Notes: generated by a model not told the origin, from the letters alone. A stretch of DNA of 64,000 bases from Methylobacterium oryzae (GCF_021398735.1 NZ_CP090349.1:5578001-5642000); one strand, 5' to 3'. Positions 16,713-26,544 are shown, numbered from the stretch's first letter. Program-made: numbers and translations.

Positions 16713-19640
16713 TCAGAGGGTGCGGCGGATCTCCTCGACCCGGTAGCACTCGATCACGTCGCCCGCGCGCATGTTCTCGAAGTTCTCGAAGGCCATGCCG
16801 CACTCCTGACCGGAGGTGACTTCCTTCGCGTCGTCCTTGAAGCGCTTGAGCGTCTTGAGCTTGCCCTCGTGGATCACGACGCTGTCGCGGATGAGGCGGA
16901 CATGCGCGCCGCGCTCCACGATGCCGTCGGTGACGCGGCAACCCGCGACCTTGCCGACCTTGGAGACCTCGAAGACCTCCTGGATCGTCGCCTCGCCCAG
17001 GCGCTCCTCGCGGAGCGTCGGCGGCAGCATCCCCGACAGCGTGGCTTTGATGTCGTCCACGAGGTCGTAAATGATGTTGTAGTAGCGGATCTCGATGCCC
17101 GCCCGCTCGGCGGCCTCGCGGGCCTCCTTGTGGGCGCGCACGTTGAAGCCGATGACGACGGCCTTCGACGCCTGCGCCAGGGTGATGTCCGACTCGGTGA
17201 TGCCGCCGACGCCGGCCAGGAGGATGCGGGCCGCGACCTCGTCGTTGCCGAGCTTCTCCAGGGCGCCCGAGATCGCCTCGACCGAGCCCTGCACGTCGCC
17301 CTTGATGACGACCGGCAGCTCCTTGCGGCCGGCGCCTTCCTTGAGGTCGCGCATCATGTCGACCAGCGAGCGGTTGGCACCGCCGGTCCGCGCGTTCTGG
17401 CGCTCCCGCTTCTGACGGGCGCGGTACTCGGTGACCTCGCGGGCGCGGGCCTCGTTCGGCACCACGATCACGCGGTCGCCGGCATCCGGCGTGCCGTTGA
17501 AGCCCAGCACCTCCACCGGCACCGACGGCCCGGCGTACTGCACGTTCTCGCCGAGATCGTCGATCAGGGCGCGCACGCGGCCCCACTCGGCGCCCGCGAC
17601 GACGATGTCGCCGGTGAACAGGGTGCCGCGCTGGACCAGGACCGTGGCCACGGGGCCGCGGCCGCGGTCGAGCTGGGCCTCGATGACCGTGCCCTCGCCG
17701 TCGCGCTTCTCGTTCGCGCGCAGGTTCATGATCTCGGCCTGGATCTGGATGCCCTCCAGGAGCTGCGGCAGGCCGGCGCCGGTCTTGGCCGAGACCTCGA
17801 ACTCGAGGGTCTCACCGCCCATCGACTCGACCTGGATGTCGTGCTGCAGCAGCTCCGTGCGGACCCGCTCCGGCTTGGCATCCGGCTTGTCGATCTTGTT
17901 GACCGCGATGATCATCGGGACACCGGCCGCCTTGGCGTGCTGGATGGCCTCGATGGTCTGGGGCATGACGCCGTCGTCGGCCGCCACCACGATCACCACG
18001 ATGTCGGTGACCTTGGCGCCGCGGGCGCGCATCGACGTGAACGCCGCGTGGCCCGGGGTGTCGATGAAGGTGATCATGTCACCGGAGGGCGACGCGACCT
18101 GGTAGGCGCCGATGTGCTGGGTGATGCCGCCGGCCTCGCCCTCGACCACGTTCTCCTTGCGGATCGCGTCGAGCAGCGACGTCTTGCCGTGGTCGACGTG
18201 GCCCATGATGGTGACCACCGGCGGACGGGGATCGAGATCCTCCTCCAGATCCGGCTCGTCGGAGGAGAGGCCCTCCTCGACGTCGGACTCGGCTACGCGG
18301 CGCACCGTGTGGCCGAGTTCCTCGGCGATGAGCTGGGCGGTGTCCGAGTCGATCACGTCGGTGATCTTGTGGATCTGGCCCTGCTTCATCAGCAGCCGGA
18401 TCACGTCCACGGCCCGCTCCGACATGCGGTTGGCGAGTTCCTGGATGGTGATCGTCTCGGGGATCGTCACCTCGCGGGACAGCTTCTCCTTCTGCTCCAC
18501 GTGGCCGCGGCCGCTCATGCGCTGCTGGCGGCGGCGGAACGAGGCGACCGAGCGCGTGCGCTCGTCCTCGCCCGAGGTCGCGTTGGCGATGGTCAGGCGG
18601 CCGCGGTTGCGGTCGCCGCCCGGGGATTTCGGGGTCTTCGGCGGCGCGATGATCTTGAGCGGCATGCCGGGACGGCGGATCACCCGCTTGGTCTCGGACT
18701 CGTCCTCGTTGGTCTGGGCACCGCGACCGGCGGGGCGCGCCGCGGCCCCCGCGCCGGCGGGACGCGCGGCGGTCGCCGGCGTCGCGCTCTTCTCGGGCTC
18801 GGGCGCCGGAGCCGGACGGGCCATGAAGTTGAGGTCGCGCGGCTTGCGCGAGTCGGCCGTGATGGTCTTGCGCGGCTCGCCCGTGGAGGGGCGCGGCGTC
18901 AGTGGCGGGCGCGGAGCGGCCGGAGCCGCGGCGGAGGCAGCCGGGCGCGCGGCGGCCGGACGGGCCGCCTCGGGCTGACGGGCCGGCGCTGCCGCGGGGC
19001 GCGCCGGCGCCGCGGCGGCGGGATGGGCAGCGGCCGGCTGGGCCGGCTGGGCCGGCGCTTCGGCCGGACGGGCCGGTGTCGCGGCGGGGGCGTCGGCCGC
19101 CGGTGCGGGGGCGGCGGCCTGAGCCTCGGCGGCCTTGGCAGCGTCAGCCGCCGCCGCAGCGGCGGCCGCAGCCGCGGCCTTGCGCTCCTCGTCCTCGCGA
19201 CGGCGGGCCTCGGCGGCCTCGCGCTCGCGGCGGGCCTGCTCCTCGGCCTCGCGACGGCGCGCCTCGGCCTCGGCCTCCACCTTGCGGCGGGCCTCGGCCT
19301 CGCGGCGCTGCGCGTCGGCGAGGGCGGCGGCGCGGGCCGCACTCTCCTGCTCGCTCAGGGTGCGCAGGACGACCCCCGAAGCGGCGCGCTGCGCCGGACG
19401 CGGGGCCGGCGCCGTCGGCGCGGGGGCCGCCGGGCGTGGAGCCGGCGCGGGTTCACGGGCAGGGGCGGCCGGCGCCGCACCGATGACGCGGCGCTTCACC
19501 GTCTCGACCACGACCTGCTTGGAGCGGCCATGGGAGAAGCTCTGACGCACGGTGCCCGCCTCGATCGGCCGCTTGAGGCCGAGCGGCTTCGGGGAAGTCC
19601 GGTTCAGAGTCTTGTCGCCCGGGTTGTTCGTATCGCTCAT
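16713..19640 (-). CDS. infB: Translation initiation factor IF-2
   Basis: IF-2 is the GTPase that brings initiator tRNA to the 30S subunit. The 975-residue protein starts with an IF2 N-terminal motif ([19 protein letters not shown]), then a very long Ala/Pro/Arg/Glu-rich linker (about 55-370). An IF2N helical domain ([20 protein letters not shown]), the G domain with P-loop [14 protein letters not shown] near 480-493, DTPGHAAF and NKIDKPDAK, and the C-terminal barrels complete it. The length is typical for this group. The linker's repetitive codons create long open frames on the other strand. It lies between ylxR and rbfA in the conserved operon. Confidence 0.98.
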   Translation of the reverse strand: MSDTNNPGDKTLNRTSPKPLGLKRPIEAGTVRQSFSHGRSKQVVVETVKRRVIGAAPAAPAREPAPAPRPAAPAPTAPAPRPAQRAASGVVLRTLSEQESAARAAALADAQRREAEARRKVEAEAEARRREAEEQARREREAAEARRREDEERKAAAAAAAAAAADAAKAAEAQAAAPAPAADAPAATPARPAEAPAQPAQPAAAHPAAAAPARPAAAPARQPEAARPAAARPAASAAAPAAPRPPLTPRPSTGEPRKTITADSRKPRDLNFMARPAPAPEPEKSATPATAARPAGAGAAARPAGRGAQTNEDESETKRVIRRPGMPLKIIAPPKTPKSPGGDRNRGRLTIANATSGEDERTRSVASFRRRQQRMSGRGHVEQKEKLSREVTIPETITIQELANRMSERAVDVIRLLMKQGQIHKITDVIDSDTAQLIAEELGHTVRRVAESDVEEGLSSDEPDLEEDLDPRPPVVTIMGHVDHGKTSLLDAIRKENVVEGEAGGITQHIGAYQVASPSGDMITFIDTPGHAAFTSMRARGAKVTDIVVIVVAADDGVMPQTIEAIQHAKAAGVPMIIAVNKIDKPDAKPERVRTELLQHDIQVESMGGETLEFEVSAKTGAGLPQLLEGIQIQAEIMNLRANEKRDGEGTVIEAQLDRGRGPVATVLVQRGTLFTGDIVVAGAEWGRVRALIDDLGENVQYAGPSVPVEVLGFNGTPDAGDRVIVVPNEARAREVTEYRARQKRERQNARTGGANRSLVDMMRDLKEGAGRKELPVVIKGDVQGSVEAISGALEKLGNDEVAARILLAGVGGITESDITLAQASKAVVIGFNVRAHKEAREAAERAGIEIRYYNIIYDLVDDIKATLSGMLPPTLREERLGEATIQEVFEVSKVGKVAGCRVTDGIVERGAHVRLIRDSVVIHEGKLKTLKRFKDDAKEVTSGQECGMAFENFENMRAGDVIECYRVEEIRRTL

Positions 19641-19716
19641 TCAGCCTGAACCCTGAGGGTTTCCATCGTCCCGTGAACCGACACCCGGTGGCGCCGGTCA
19701 AAATAGTCCTGCGTCG

Positions 19717-20439
19717 TCAACGTGAGGCTTCGTCGATCCCGCCGATTCGGGCTGGATCGGGCTCCCCGGTCGCCGCGGCGGCGCCCTCGAAGGAGCGTAG
19801 CCGACGCCAACGCGACAGGCAGCCGGCGGCTCCGGCTCCTGCGACGAGCGCAGCGTGTATCACATGATCCCGACCTAAGGCCATGTCCAATTCGTCCTCG
19901 GACAGGTCATCGATGATCGGGATCCTTGACATGGCCCCGCCGTGGCGCCTGTGCAAGGCCGACGCGATCTTCCGCCGGCCGTCCGGGCTCGCCTCGGCGG
20001 CATGAATCACCGCAATGGCGCCCGGCTGCCCGCCGATCGCGGCCTCGACCTTCGAGAAGCCCGCGACCACGCAGCCCGCCTTGTTGGCCATGGCGATGGC
20101 CTGCCGCAGGTCGTCCCGCAGCCCGGCGGCGATCCGGTCCGGCAGGTCGGGGGCGGCCGGGGTCGGCCCCTTGAACGCCCGCGAGAACAGGTTCTTCCGC
20201 ACCGCGGTCGCGACAGCCTCGCGCCGGGCGCTGATCCAGGCGCCGCGGCCCGGCAGCTTGGCGCGCAGGTCGGGCACGACGCTGCCGTCCGGCCCGCGCA
20301 CGAACCGGATCATCGCGTCCGGCGCCTGGACGACGCGCGTGACGATGCAGGTCCGCTCGGGCGAGCGGCGGCCGGGGCCGGCATCGAGCCCCCCGGCATC
20401 CAGCCCGTCCTCGGGCAGGGTCGTGTCGACCGCGACCAT
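19717..20439 (-). CDS. YlxR (DUF448) RNA-binding protein fused to an L7Ae-like domain
   Basis: The 240-residue product combines an N-terminal DUF448/YlxR domain (RTCIVTRVVQAPDAMIRFV, LPGRGAWISARREAVATAV) with a C-terminal L7Ae-like domain (IAMANKAGCVVAGFSKVEAA). Both are nucleic-acid-binding folds, and in many bacteria they are separate genes between nusA and infB. A fused form is common in alphaproteobacteria. GGAGG about 8 bases upstream supports the ATG at 20439. It begins 25 bases after nusA. The precise role is unresolved; YlxR has been linked to RNase P and to transcription control. Confidence 0.93.
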   Translation of the reverse strand: MVAVDTTLPEDGLDAGGLDAGPGRRSPERTCIVTRVVQAPDAMIRFVRGPDGSVVPDLRAKLPGRGAWISARREAVATAVRKNLFSRAFKGPTPAAPDLPDRIAAGLRDDLRQAIAMANKAGCVVAGFSKVEAAIGGQPGAIAVIHAAEASPDGRRKIASALHRRHGGAMSRIPIIDDLSEDELDMALGRDHVIHAALVAGAGAAGCLSRWRRLRSFEGAAAATGEPDPARIGGIDEASR

Positions 20440-20464
20440 CGCGCCTCCGCCGCCGGCGCCCGCC

Positions 20465-22090
20465 TCAGGCCTCAACCTGCGCGGGGGCGGCCTCGTCGCC
20501 CTCGGCCGCCTCGGCACCCTCCTCGGCCTCCGGCTCCGGCAGGGCCTCGATCCAGCCGGCCTTCAGGCGGGCGGCCATGATCAGGGCCTCGGCCTCGGCG
20601 CGGGACAGGTCGAACCCGTCGAGGTAGCCGGCGTGGCGCACGGCCTCGGGACCGCGGCCCTCCGTGTAGCCGACGAGGTCGTCGGTGGCGCAGCCCGCCA
20701 GATCCTCGACGGTCTTCACGTCGTTCTCGCCGAGGGCGACCATCATGGGCGTGGTGATGCCCTCGATCTCCCGCAGCTCGTCGGCGACGCCGAGCTCGGT
20801 GCGGCGGGCGTCGTGCGCCTGCTCGATCCGGGCGAGGTGGTCCTGGGCGCGGGCCTGGATCTCGGTGCCGGTCTCCTCGTCGAGACCCTGGATGCCGGAG
20901 AGCTCCTGGATGTCGACGTAGGCGATCTCCTCGACGTTGCGGAAGCCTTCCGCGGCGAGCAGCTGGCCGACGGTCTCGTCGACGTCGAGCGCCTCCATGA
21001 AGACCTGGGTCCGCTCGGCGAACTCCTTCTGGCGGCGCTCCGATTCCTCGGCCTCGGTCAGGATGTCGATGTCCCAGCCGGTGAGCTGCGAGGCGAGGCG
21101 CACGTTCTGGCCGCGGCGGCCGATCGCCAGCGACAGCTGGTCGTCCGGCACCACCACCTCGATGCGGTCGGCCTCCTCGTCGAGCACCACCTTCACCACC
21201 TCGGCGGGCTGGAGCGCGTTGACGATGAAGGTCGCCTCGTCCTCGGACCACGGGATGATGTCGATCTTCTCGCCCTGCAGCTCGCCGACGACGGCCTGCA
21301 CGCGAGATCCCCGCATACCCACGCAGGCGCCCACGGGATCGATGCTGCCGTCGCGCGAGATCACCGCGATCTTGGCGCGCGAGCCCGGATCGCGGGCCAC
21401 CGCCTTCACCTCGACGATGCCGTCGTAGATCTCCGGCACTTCCTGGCCGAACAGCTTGGCCATGAACTGCGGGTGCGAGCGCGACAGGAAGATCTGCGGG
21501 CCGCGCACTTCCGAGCGCACGTCGAACAGGTAGGAGCGGATGCGGTCGCCCGGCCGGAAGGTCTCGCGCGGGATCATCTCGTCCCGGCGCACGATGCCCT
21601 CGCCGCGGCCGAGATCGACGATGACGTTGCCGTACTCGACCCGCTTCACGATGCCGTTGAGGATCTCGCCGATGCGGTCCTTGTACTCGTCGAACTGGCG
21701 GGCGCGCTCGGCGTCGCGCACCTTCTGGACGATGACCTGCTTGGCCGACTGCGCGGCCACGCGGCCGAAATCGAAGGGCGGCAGGGTGTCGGAGATGACG
21801 TCGCCGACCAGCGCGCCCGGGTTGTAGCGGCGGGCCTGGTCGAGGGTGATCTCGCGGGCGTCGTTCTCCACCTGATCGACGACCAGGAGGTGGCGCGAGA
21901 GGCGCAGCGCCCCGGTCTTCGGGTCGATCTCGGCGTGAACGTCGGTCTCGGCGCCGTAGCGCGAGCGGGCGGCCTTGGCGATCGCCTCCTCCATCGCGTC
22001 GATCACGATGGAGCGGTCGATCACCTTCTCGCGGGCGACCGCGTCGGCGATCTGGAGGAGTTCGAGCCTGTTGGCGCTGACGACGGCCAT
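20465..22090 (-). CDS. nusA: Transcription termination/antitermination protein NusA
   Basis: NusA binds RNA polymerase and modulates pausing, termination and antitermination. The 541-residue protein has the N-terminal polymerase-binding domain ([20 protein letters not shown]), an S1 domain ([19 protein letters not shown]), two KH domains ([19 protein letters not shown] and [18 protein letters not shown]), and helix-hairpin-helix/acidic repeats at the C-terminus ending in a Glu/Ala tail. Order, length and motifs are standard. It follows rimP after 64 bases. A hairpin with a T-tract in the rimP leader could make the operon respond to NusA level. Confidence 0.98.
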   Translation of the reverse strand: MAVVSANRLELLQIADAVAREKVIDRSIVIDAMEEAIAKAARSRYGAETDVHAEIDPKTGALRLSRHLLVVDQVENDAREITLDQARRYNPGALVGDVISDTLPPFDFGRVAAQSAKQVIVQKVRDAERARQFDEYKDRIGEILNGIVKRVEYGNVIVDLGRGEGIVRRDEMIPRETFRPGDRIRSYLFDVRSEVRGPQIFLSRSHPQFMAKLFGQEVPEIYDGIVEVKAVARDPGSRAKIAVISRDGSIDPVGACVGMRGSRVQAVVGELQGEKIDIIPWSEDEATFIVNALQPAEVVKVVLDEEADRIEVVVPDDQLSLAIGRRGQNVRLASQLTGWDIDILTEAEESERRQKEFAERTQVFMEALDVDETVGQLLAAEGFRNVEEIAYVDIQELSGIQGLDEETGTEIQARAQDHLARIEQAHDARRTELGVADELREIEGITTPMMVALGENDVKTVEDLAGCATDDLVGYTEGRGPEAVRHAGYLDGFDLSRAEAEALIMAARLKAGWIEALPEPEAEEGAEAAEGDEAAPAQVEA

Positions 22091-22154
22091 CGGTGTCGGT
22101 CCTTCTCTTCCGTCAAATCTTCGGGCCGGCCGCCGGGCGGCCGGCGCGGGGGTC

Positions 22155-22916
22155 TCAGTGCAGGGAGTCGCGGTCCTTGAGCCGGGACGCCTTGGTCACG
22201 ACCGGCTTCTTCGGGCCGGTCCGGGCCTGTTTCTGGGGCTTGGCCGCGGGGCTGGCCTTGCGGGGGCCCTTCGGCTGGAAGGGCGCGCGCGCCGGCGGCG
22301 CGCTCTCCGCGGCGTCCTCCTCGTCCTCGGCCTCGTCGGCCTCGTCAGTGGCGGGCGGCCCGCCGCGGCGCAGCGACTCGCGGATCAGCGCGTCGGTGAG
22401 GACGAGATGGGCCTCGGCGAGGTCCTTGAGCGGCAGGTCGATGCGGCTCGGCAGCCCTTCCTTCACGTCGGGCAGGTCGATCGGGACGGTCGCGCCCGTC
22501 GGGTCCGGCGCGCCGAGGATGCCGCGGAAGCGCTTGCGCCCGTCGAGCGGCGGGCTCAGCTCGACCTTGGCCTCGTAGCCCACCCAGCGGGCGAAGTCCG
22601 AGACCCGCACCAGCGGCCGGTCGATCCCCGGCGAGGACACTTCGAGGTTGTAGGCGCCGCCCACCGGATCGTCGACGTCGAGGATCGGCGAGATCGCGCG
22701 GCTCACCGCCTCGCAATCGTCGATCGTGAAGGTGCCGTCCGGCCGCTCCGCCATGATCTGCACGGTGCAGCCGTTGACGTTGGACATCCGCACCCGGACC
22801 AGCCGGAAGCCGAGGCCCGCCAGTGGCCCCTCGATCGCCTGCGCGACGCGCGCGGCGACTCCGGCCTCGCGGACGAGGCGCTTCTCGGACAGATCCGCTT
22901 CAATCTCGGACGACAT
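22155..22916 (-). CDS. rimP: Ribosome maturation factor RimP
   Basis: RimP binds the 30S subunit and is needed for its maturation. The 253-residue product has the N-terminal domain ([21 protein letters not shown]), the signature [14 protein letters not shown], and the C-terminal SH3-like domain. It then has a basic/acidic tail of about 75 residues ([15 protein letters not shown]) absent from E. coli RimP. It is the first gene of the nusA operon and starts about 83 bases after a leader terminator. Confidence 0.96.
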   Translation of the reverse strand: MSSEIEADLSEKRLVREAGVAARVAQAIEGPLAGLGFRLVRVRMSNVNGCTVQIMAERPDGTFTIDDCEAVSRAISPILDVDDPVGGAYNLEVSSPGIDRPLVRVSDFARWVGYEAKVELSPPLDGRKRFRGILGAPDPTGATVPIDLPDVKEGLPSRIDLPLKDLAEAHLVLTDALIRESLRRGGPPATDEADEAEDEEDAAESAPPARAPFQPKGPRKASPAAKPQKQARTGPKKPVVTKASRLKDRDSLH

Positions 22917-22998
22917 GGGTGTTCAGCGCGCAACCTTCGCGGCGTTCTGCCTGGCCGCCCGCGGCGTGGGGCCTCGTGCGGCGAGAGGGTGTGCGGCG

Positions 22999-23030
22999 AA
23001 AAAAAAGAGCGGACCCGGTGGGGCCCACTC
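22999..23030 (-). terminator. Intrinsic terminator in the rimP-nusA operon leader
   Basis: On the minus strand GAGTGGGCCC (23030-23021) and GGGTCCGCTC (23016-23007) form a 10-bp stem, with two G-U pairs, around the loop CACC. Eight Ts follow directly (23006-22999). It lies between the predicted promoter and rimP and no gene ends just before it, so it is placed as a leader attenuator. Confidence 0.82.
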
Positions 23031-23042
23031 CCGAACCGCAGC

Positions 23043-23071
23043 CTCTCGACTGCCATCAGAACTGTCGAGAG
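23043..23071. repeat. 8-bp inverted repeat near the operon start site
   Basis: CTCTCGAC at 23043-23050 and GTCGAGAG at 23064-23071 are perfect inverted copies 13 bases apart. They cover the predicted transcription start of the rimP operon. This could be an operator, or a 5' hairpin if transcription starts slightly upstream. Confidence 0.55.
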
Positions 23072-23072
23072 C

Positions 23073-23101
23073 TAGATAGCGGCCCTCGGCCCGGAGCGCA
23101 A
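23073..23101 (-). promoter_or_regulatory. Predicted sigma-70 type promoter of the rimP-nusA-infB operon
   Basis: On the minus strand a -35 box TTGCGC (23101-23096) and a -10 box TATCTA (23078-23073) are 17 bases apart. The start would fall near 23066, giving a leader of about 150 bases that contains the terminator. The neighbour upstream is a terminating gene on the same strand, so a promoter is needed here. Confidence 0.62.
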
Positions 23102-23145
23102 GGTGGATCCGCCGCGCCGCGCGAGCCCGCTCGTCCCCAGCTCCG

Positions 23146-23189
23146 CCTCATCCTTCGATGTCGCGCTTCGCGGCCACCTCAGGATGAGG
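23146..23189. repeat. REP-like palindromic element
   Basis: CCTCATCCT (23146-23154) and AGGATGAGG (23181-23189) are perfect inverted arms around an inner CGCG-CTT-CGCG hairpin. The whole resembles the short intergenic palindromes scattered through Methylobacterium and Bradyrhizobium genomes. Only one copy is in this window, so its repeat nature is from memory of the group, not from the sequence. Confidence 0.6.
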
Positions 23190-23214
23190 GGATCGGTCGA
23201 AGATCGGCCGCGTC

Positions 23215-24225
23215 TCAGCCGCTGCGCGGCACCCGCCCCTCCAGCGGATAGGCCGGATCGTTGTAGCCCGGCGTCGTCGGATGCCCCGCGGCCACGAACC
23301 CGTCGACCAGCGCCTCGTCCTCCGGGGTGAAGGCGTAGTCGAGGGCGCCGAGATATTCCTGCCACTGCGCCTCCGTCCGCGGCCCGGCGATCACGCCGGT
23401 GACGAGGCGGTTGTTCAGCACCCAGGCGGTGGCGAACTGGCCGGCCGTGATGCCGCGGGCCTCGGCGTGCTCCCTCAAGGTCCGGGCGATGCGCAGGGAT
23501 TCCGGGCGCCACTCGGTCTGCATCATCCGGGCGTCCTGGCGGCCGGCCCGCGACTCGGCCGGCGGCGGCGCGTCCGGGTCGTACTTGCCGGTGAGCACGC
23601 CGCGCGCGAGCGGCGAGTACGGCACCACGCCGAGCCCGAAATGCGCGCAGGCGGGCAGGTGCTCGGTCTCCGGCATCCGGTTGAAGGCGTTGTAGTAGGG
23701 CTGGCTCACCACCGGCCGGTCGATCCCGGCCTCGTCGCAGAGCCGGCAGATCTCGGCGACCCGCCAGGAGCGGTGATTCGAGACGCCGAAATGGCGGATC
23801 TTGCCCGCCCGCACGAGGTCGGCGATCGCCCGGACCGTCTCGGCCAGCGGCGTGTCGTGGTCCTCCTTGTGGAGGTAGTAGATGTCGATGAAATCCGTGC
23901 CGAGGCGGCGCAGGCTGTCCTCGGCGGCCTTCATCACGTGGACCCGCGAGAGGCCGCGGTCGTTGACGCCCGGCCCGGTCGGGTTGGCGACCTTGGTGGC
24001 CAGGACCCAGGCGTCGCGCTCGGCCCGGATCGCCCGGCCGGTGATCTCCTCCGAGCGGCCCTCCGTGTAGACGTTGGCCGTGTCGATGAAGTTGATCCCG
24101 GCCTCCCGGGCGCTGGCGACGACGCGGCCGGCCGTGGCCTCGTCGGTGGGGCCGCCGAACATCATCGTGCCGAGGCAGATCGGCGAGACCTTGAGGCCCG
24201 AGCGGCCGAGCGTGCGATACTGCAT
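23215..24225 (-). CDS. Aldo/keto reductase
   Basis: The 336-residue NADPH-dependent oxidoreductase fits the AKR barrel, starting MQYRTLGRSGLKVSPICLGT. It has the catalytic Asp and Tyr in FIDTANVYTEGRSEE, the Lys in LATKVAN, and the His in IDIYYLHKEDHDTP. Cofactor-binding segments RHFGVSNH, YSPLARGVLTGKYD and VIAGPRTEAQWQEYLGAL follow. The substrate cannot be read from sequence. It is a single gene, divergent from msrQ across about 207 bases. Confidence 0.94.
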   Translation of the reverse strand: MQYRTLGRSGLKVSPICLGTMMFGGPTDEATAGRVVASAREAGINFIDTANVYTEGRSEEITGRAIRAERDAWVLATKVANPTGPGVNDRGLSRVHVMKAAEDSLRRLGTDFIDIYYLHKEDHDTPLAETVRAIADLVRAGKIRHFGVSNHRSWRVAEICRLCDEAGIDRPVVSQPYYNAFNRMPETEHLPACAHFGLGVVPYSPLARGVLTGKYDPDAPPPAESRAGRQDARMMQTEWRPESLRIARTLREHAEARGITAGQFATAWVLNNRLVTGVIAGPRTEAQWQEYLGALDYAFTPEDEALVDGFVAAGHPTTPGYNDPAYPLEGRVPRSG

Positions 24226-24432
24226 GGGATCCCTCCAACGTCCGTCGTCTCGCTATCTCGCCGCGGGAACGGCGCGGTCAACCACAACACAGGTCAACGC
24301 CGCCCTGTAACCCGCGAACGCCCGCGGCGAACCGACCCGTGACGGCACCGATGGCCCGGGCAGCCGTTCCCGCCGGTGGCCCGGGCCATCGGCGCGGCGC
24401 CGTCGTCCACCGCGAAGCTTCCGTTCGGACCC

Positions 24433-25362
24433 ATGATCGATCGCTCGGCCGCCGCCCTCGGCATCCCCCTCCCCTGGCTCGACCGGGCCGGCCGCCTCTC
24501 CTGGCTGAAGCTCGCGGTGTTCGCGTGCTGCGTCGCGCCCGCGCTCTACCTCGCGGCCGCCTACCGGCTCGACGCCCTCGGGGCGAAGCCGATCACCGCG
24601 CTGATCCACGCCACCGGCGAGTGGGCGGTGCGCTTCCTGCTCTTCTCGCTGGCGATCTCGCCGCTGCGCCGCCTCGCGGACTGGCCGAAGGTCCTCGTCG
24701 TGCGGCGCATGCTCGGCGTCACCGTGATGGCCTACGCGGTGGCCCATCTGACCCTCTACGCCGTCGACCAGAACCTGATCCTCACCAAGGTGATCTCCGA
24801 GATCGCGCTCCGGCTCTACCTGACGATCGGCTTCGTGGCCCTGATCGGCCTGATCGCTTTAGGGTTGACCTCCACGGACGCGGCGATCCGCAACCTCGGC
24901 CCGAACTGGAATCGCCTGCACCGCCTCACCTACACGATCGCCGTGGCGGCCCTGGTCCACTACTTCCTGCAGTCGAAGATCGATGTCACCGACCCGGTCT
25001 TCTCGGCGGGCCTGTTCCTGCTGCTGATGGGCTGGCGGGTGATGCGGCGCTTCCAGTGGCCGGAGCGGCCCTGGTCGCTCCTCTTCCTGGCGATCGTCGC
25101 CGGGCTCGCGACCGCCGGCCTGGAGGCCGCGTGGTACGGCCTCGCCAGCGGTGTGCCGGCCAACCTCGTCCTCGCCGCCAACCTGGACTTCTCCGGGCCG
25201 ATCCGGCCGGCCTGGTGGGTGCTGGCCGTCGGCCTGTCGCTCCCGCTCGTTGCGCTCGTGCGCGGCCCGAAGGCCCCGGCAACGGGCAGGCGACCGGCCC
25301 AGGCGGCCCGCCGGGAGCCTATCCGGGAGCCCGTCCGGGAGCCCTTGTCGCCGTCGGCCTGA
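24433..25362 (+). CDS. msrQ: Heme-binding membrane subunit MsrQ (YedZ family)
   Basis: MsrQ passes electrons from the quinone pool to periplasmic methionine-sulfoxide reductase MsrP. The 309-residue protein has several membrane helices and the histidines expected to hold heme in AYAVAHLTLYAVDQ and LHRLTYTIAVAALVHYFLQ. It is longer than E. coli MsrQ (about 210 residues), with extra helices near the C-terminus and a basic tail. The ATG at 24433 is chosen over a GTG 57 bases upstream because it gives the usual opening. No msrP is adjacent, which is unusual because the two normally form an operon. Confidence 0.87.
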   Translation: MIDRSAAALGIPLPWLDRAGRLSWLKLAVFACCVAPALYLAAAYRLDALGAKPITALIHATGEWAVRFLLFSLAISPLRRLADWPKVLVVRRMLGVTVMAYAVAHLTLYAVDQNLILTKVISEIALRLYLTIGFVALIGLIALGLTSTDAAIRNLGPNWNRLHRLTYTIAVAALVHYFLQSKIDVTDPVFSAGLFLLLMGWRVMRRFQWPERPWSLLFLAIVAGLATAGLEAAWYGLASGVPANLVLAANLDFSGPIRPAWWVLAVGLSLPLVALVRGPKAPATGRRPAQAARREPIREPVREPLSPSA

Positions 25363-25430
25363 TGCCGCAGAACCCGCTCCCGGTCCTCCGCCGCCGGCGG
25401 CCCCGGGCCCAGCGGAGCTTTCGAGACGCC

Positions 25431-25832
25431 ATGCGCGGCACGCCTCTCCTGATCGCGGGCTTGCTCGCGCCGACCCTCGCCTTCGCGACGCCCCCCGCGA
25501 CCCAGGCCGCGAAGCCGGCCGCCAAGGCGGCGCCCGCCGCGCCGCCGCCGGCCGCCGCCGCGCCGGCAGCCGCGGCCTGCACGCCGCCCGCGCCGCCGCC
25601 GGCCTCCGCGCGCCCGGCCAAGCCGGAGCTGCCGCCGAAGCCCGCCTGCCTCGACGCCAAGGAAGGCTGCCCGGGCTGGGAGGCCTACAGCTACAACGAC
25701 GCGATCAAGGCCTATAACCTGCAGGCGCAGGCCTTCCGGCCGATCGCCGAGGCCTACCTGCAGAAGCTCAATGCCTACGTGAAGGCGAGCGCGGACTACG
25801 CCCAGTGCGAAGTGAACGCGATGCAGAAGTAG
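25431..25832 (+). CDS. Small secreted Pro/Ala-rich protein with four cysteines
   Basis: The 133-residue protein begins with a signal peptide (LLIAGLLAPTLAFATPP), followed by an Ala/Pro/Lys-rich stretch to about residue 70. It ends in a compact conserved-looking part, PACLDAKEGCPGWEAYSYND to YAQCEVNAMQK, with Cys at about 50, 73, 80 and 126. I do not recognise the family. It follows msrQ by 68 bases on the same strand and may share its transcript. Confidence 0.72.
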   Translation: MRGTPLLIAGLLAPTLAFATPPATQAAKPAAKAAPAAPPPAAAAPAAAACTPPAPPPASARPAKPELPPKPACLDAKEGCPGWEAYSYNDAIKAYNLQAQAFRPIAEAYLQKLNAYVKASADYAQCEVNAMQK

Positions 25833-25942
25833 CCGGCTGAACGGCGGCCGACACCGCGGCTCGGAGGCGGTTCAGGCACCCCGTCGCATCCTCCGGCGAT
25901 GATGGCCGCGATCCCCGCGCGCCCGCTCACGCCGAGGCCACC

Positions 25943-26353
25943 GTGCCCGCTCGTCGTCTCCTCTTACGAACCGGCTTCTGCGCCCTGCTCCTCGCCGCCG
26001 GCCCGGCCCTGGCCGCCGATTTCGACGGCCCCTACCCGCCGCACGGCTACGGCGGGCCCGCCCAGGACGACGAGCCGGAGCGCCGGCCACCGCCGCCCCC
26101 GCCCCCTCCGGGACCGCGGCCCGAACCCGAAGTCCGCGGCCCCCGCTTCACAGCGGCGCCCCCGGAAGCGTCCCCGGAGGCGTCCCCCGAGGCATGCCGG
26201 GAATTCGTGCGGCGGCGCTTCGGTCCGGACGGGGAGCCGGTGCTGCGACGGGTGCGGGTCTGCGATGAGCCGGTCGTCGACCGCGGGCCGCCGCCGCCTC
26301 CCCCGCCGCCGGAGGACATCCCGCCCCGTCGCTGGGGCGGGCCGCGCTGGTAG
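25943..26353 (+). CDS. Secreted proline-rich protein
   Basis: A GTG-started frame of 136 residues with a clear signal peptide (LLLRTGFCALLLAAGPALA) and two polyproline runs near residues 50-57 and 115-122. Between them is a short folded-looking segment, EACREFVRRRFGPDGEPVLRRVRVCDE, with two cysteines that could pair. I know of no function. A cell-envelope location is inferred from the signal peptide. Confidence 0.66.
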   Translation: MPARRLLLRTGFCALLLAAGPALAADFDGPYPPHGYGGPAQDDEPERRPPPPPPPPGPRPEPEVRGPRFTAAPPEASPEASPEACREFVRRRFGPDGEPVLRRVRVCDEPVVDRGPPPPPPPPEDIPPRRWGGPRW

Positions 26354-26367
26354 CGCGGGAATCCGGC

Positions 26368-26544
26368 TCAGATGCGGGCCGGCGCCTTCCTGAGGGCGGC
26401 CGCGAAGGCCTTGAGCTGGCGGTTCAGATCCGCCAGCTCGTTCAGCGCGATGGTCTTGTGGCCGTCGCGGACCGCGCGCTCGATATCCTCGACCTGCAGG
26501 TCGACGAGGCGGCGGATGGCGGTGGCGACTTGTTGTCGGGTCAT
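26368..26544 (-). CDS. Small helical protein, 58 residues
   Basis: A compact frame reads MTRQQVATAIRRLVDL then EDIERAVRDGHKTIALNELADL and ends LRKAPARI. It is strongly helical with regular heptad-like leucine and alanine spacing and gene-like codon bias. It has no signal peptide or membrane segment. It converges on the secreted proline-rich gene with only 14 bases between the stops. The family is not recognised. A cytoplasmic coiled-coil or adaptor role is only a guess. Confidence 0.68.
   Translation of the reverse strand: MTRQQVATAIRRLVDLQVEDIERAVRDGHKTIALNELADLNRQLKAFAAALRKAPARI

Noticed and set aside
16677..19649. A 990-codon open frame on the plus strand opposite infB
   Set aside because: It exists because the Ala/Pro/Glu/Arg-rich infB linker has GC-biased codons that avoid stops on the other strand. 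IF-2 is certain on the minus strand, and the plus product has no recognisable domain.
20015..22180. A 721-codon open frame opposite nusA
   Set aside because: Low-complexity product. NusA has full S1 and KH domains on the minus strand.
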